Assembly: GCA_003557825.1 (NCBI GenBank)
Contig: PWNM01000645.1
Span: 1-7,297 of the forward strand
Length of the DNA: 7,297 nucleotides
Direction of reading: 5' to 3'
Origin: Candidatus Hydrogenedentota bacterium
Lineage (GTDB): Bacteria; Hydrogenedentota; Hydrogenedentia; Hydrogenedentales; SLHB01
Of the stretch, positions 5,916-7,297 are shown in pieces (position 1 is the first letter of the stretch; every line of letters begins with the position of its first letter). The position numbers and the translations under genes are program-made. Below the pieces are notes generated by a model, which worked only from the letters and a program-made list of their open reading frames with translations, did not search any database and was not told the origin of the DNA.

Positions 5916-6409
5916 CGGCTTTTGTTCCGTTTCCTTAGTTTTTTGCGCTTCGAGCGTGGGCCCAGCGCGCGGCGTTTGCTCACATCAACAAGAAAATCCT
6001 TTGCCAACGCTTGGCGTCCCAACAACATACGATAGAGCATCCGTTCTCGGGAAACCAGCGACAGCTCGATTTCCTTGAACACAGGCCCGATCCGGATCGG
6101 AGTCCGCACAAAGCATCGCAATGTAAAATGCCCGGTACTCGAGCGTACCCTGCCCCATTTTACGATGGGAGCCGTCACTTCCACCCATTTGCCGTCCCCT
6201 TTGCTTCGGGTGACCACGTGGAAGCGGACCTGATCTCCTGGAAGAACCTCGAGATCCTCGACATGCAATGCGCTTGTTCGCGCCCCGGTATCGACTTTGG
6301 CCAGTATCCCGGAAATGCTCCAGTCGGGAAAATCCACATACTCGGACCATCCTATGATGGTCTTGCCCATGGCGCCATGAGGACTCAGAGCATCATGAAC
6401 GGGCTTCAT
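5912..6409 (-). CDS. Retropepsin-like 'ATP-dependent zinc protease' (PF05618, RimB-type)
   Basis: From the ATG at 6409 the protein has 165 residues, close to the family's usual size. It shows the aspartic-protease-like motif VDTGARTSALH (39-49), with D40 the expected catalytic or structural aspartate, and the closing motif MLLGRQALAKDFLVDVS (128-144). This fold resembles a single retropepsin lobe. Databases often call it an ATP-dependent zinc protease or RimK/LysX family protein, although zinc or ATP use is not evident here. Members are commonly found beside rimK; in Pseudomonas the RimB partner of RimK is, as I recall, of this type. I infer a role in processing or controlling RimK targets. 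The ATG at 6409 overlaps the uup stop as ATGA, with AGGCAGGG upstream. A farther in-frame ATG at 6448 lies inside uup and a nearer one at 6370 is possible. The tail from about 145 on is strongly basic. Confidence 0.88.
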   Translation of the reverse strand: MKPVHDALSPHGAMGKTIIGWSEYVDFPDWSISGILAKVDTGARTSALHVEDLEVLPGDQVRFHVVTRSKGDGKWVEVTAPIVKWGRVRSSTGHFTLRCFVRTPIRIGPVFKEIELSLVSRERMLYRMLLGRQALAKDFLVDVSKRRALGPRSKRKKLRKRNKSR

Positions 6410-7297
6410 GATGCGTGCCCTGCCTGAATGGCATCGAGTTCGGACCATCGTTCGTATAGTTCTTCGACTTCAGTGCGGGTCTCCTCAAGTTGCTCTAGGG
6501 TTCCTGCAATGGTATCTCGGTCTTGTTGGTAAAAGGCGGGATCGGAGATCTGCTCTTCAAGGAAACGCAACCGTTCCTCGGCTTCATGGATGCGATCTTC
6601 AATGGTCTCAAACTCCCTTTTTTCGTTCCAGGTCAACTTTCGGACGCGACTAGCCTCCGAACGTTGACGAGCCGATTGTTCCGTTTTTCTATCCATGTCC
6701 CTTGGAGATTTGGATTCGCGCCCCTTAGCGTAGATAAGATAATCGTCATAGTTGCCGGTAATCTGGATGACGTGGCCGTTGCCCTCAAACACCAACAAAT
6801 GGGTGCATACACGGTTCAGGAAATAGCGGTCGTGGCTGACAACAATCGAGCAGCCTTCGAAGTTGATAACTGCTTCTTCGAGCACCCGTAAGGTATATAA
6901 GTCGAGGTCGTTTGTGGGTTCGTCCAGCACCAGGATGTTACCCCCTTGGAGCAGTTTGCGCGCAAGGTCGATCCGATTGCGTTCACCGCCCGAAAGGTTC
7001 TCCATGGGCATCCGCACAGTAGACCGATCAAAGAGGAACCGCTCCAAATAGCTGGGTACGTATACGGGACGGCCGTTAACGGTGATCGTTTCGACATTGT
7101 TACTAACGTATTGTAGAATGGTCTTCGTGGGGTCGACCTCCTCGTGGGACTGGTCCACATACAAAAACTCGACTGATTCGCCCCGATAGACACGCCCTTC
7201 ATCGGGCTCTTCGAGTCCCATCAAAACGCGCAATAACGTCGTTTTTCCGCAGCCGTTGGGTCCAATCAGGCCTAGCCGCATGTCCTGTTGCATTATA
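6406..7297 (-). CDS. uup: ABC-F ATPase Uup, C-terminal half (partial; 5' end outside the window)
   Basis: The frame stays open to the right edge, so the N-terminal ABC domain is missing. Counting from the first visible Met (7293), the second ABC domain shows Walker A GPNGCGKTTL (11-20), the Q-loop at Q48, signature LSGGERNR (100-107), Walker B ILVLDEPTNDLD (120-131) and the switch histidine in VSHDRYF (152-158). VNGRPVYVPSYLERFLF (72-88) is a Uup-like segment. Residues about 218-290 form a coiled-coil domain with KLTWNEKREFE and ERWSELDAI, matching the ABC_tran_CTD nucleic-acid-binding domain of Uup rather than other ABC-F proteins. Uup acts in the cytosol and has been linked to ribosome function and to DNA transposition control. 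All ATPase motifs are intact. The gene ends in an ATGA overlap with the retropepsin-like gene, so the ribosome-associated ATPase and the RimK module are probably made from one transcript. Confidence 0.93.
   Translation of the reverse strand, partial: IMQQDMRLGLIGPNGCGKTTLLRVLMGLEEPDEGRVYRGESVEFLYVDQSHEEVDPTKTILQYVSNNVETITVNGRPVYVPSYLERFLFDRSTVRMPMENLSGGERNRIDLARKLLQGGNILVLDEPTNDLDLYTLRVLEEAVINFEGCSIVVSHDRYFLNRVCTHLLVFEGNGHVIQITGNYDDYLIYAKGRESKSPRDMDRKTEQSARQRSEASRVRKLTWNEKREFETIEDRIHEAEERLRFLEEQISDPAFYQQDRDTIAGTLEQLEETRTEVEELYERWSELDAIQAGHAS

Noticed and set aside
6011..6427. A 138-codon + strand open frame opposite the retropepsin-like gene.
   Set aside because: The opposite strand encodes the conserved DTGA and LLGR motifs, while this frame shows no domain.
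6410..6448. Upstream ATG at 6448 as the start of the retropepsin-like gene.
   Set aside because: It would add 13 residues unlike the family N-terminus and overlap uup by more than 40 bases. The ATG at 6409 has an ATGA overlap and a purine-rich site upstream.
1..7297. CRISPR arrays, tRNA or rRNA genes, insertion sequence ends and direct repeats.
   Set aside because: I saw no repeat-spacer pattern, cloverleaf, transposase or terminal repeats on either strand by reading; short or diverged elements could still be missed.

Overview
The window looks like a piece of a bacterial chromosome of moderate GC content, with Shine-Dalgarno-type ribosome binding sites, tightly packed genes and no mobile elements or RNA genes that I can see. 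The lineage cannot be fixed from the sequence. A Fe(II)/2-oxoglutarate (PhyH) dioxygenase next to a Gfo/Idh/MocA oxidoreductase is the kind of pairing abundant in Poribacteria, Latescibacteria, Planctomycetes and Tectomicrobia, but this is only a hint.

The window has two converging blocks. The left block (about 1-2281, + strand) holds the last codons of an unidentified gene with an acidic tail, an ATP-grasp protein of the L-amino acid ligase type whose nucleotide- and metal-binding residues look degenerate, a 176-base gap with two dyad symmetries, and a PhyH-family dioxygenase. A perfect 11-bp inverted repeat at 2289-2322 separates this block from the opposing one.

The right block (7297 down to 2334, - strand) looks like one operon. 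Reading downstream it holds the C-terminal half of the ABC-F ATPase Uup, a retropepsin-like 'ATP-dependent zinc protease' (PF05618, RimB-type), a RimK alpha-L-glutamate ligase, a succinylglutamate desuccinylase/aspartoacylase-type zinc amidohydrolase, and a Gfo/Idh/MocA oxidoreductase. The first three are joined by two ATGA stop/start overlaps, which suggests translational coupling. The last two follow after gaps of 63 and 75 bases and have good ribosome binding sites.

The most interesting unit is the RimK module: a ligase that adds glutamates, a protease-like partner and an M14-type deacylase, directly downstream of a translation-associated ABC-F ATPase. This could be a write-and-trim glutamylation system acting on ribosomes or on a peptide. 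The RimK carries an extra C-terminal domain that reads like the RCK_C/TrkA-C ligand-binding domain of potassium transport regulators, followed by a strongly basic tail. The retropepsin-like protein also ends in a basic tail. The inactive-looking ATP-grasp protein on the facing strand is the second notable item.
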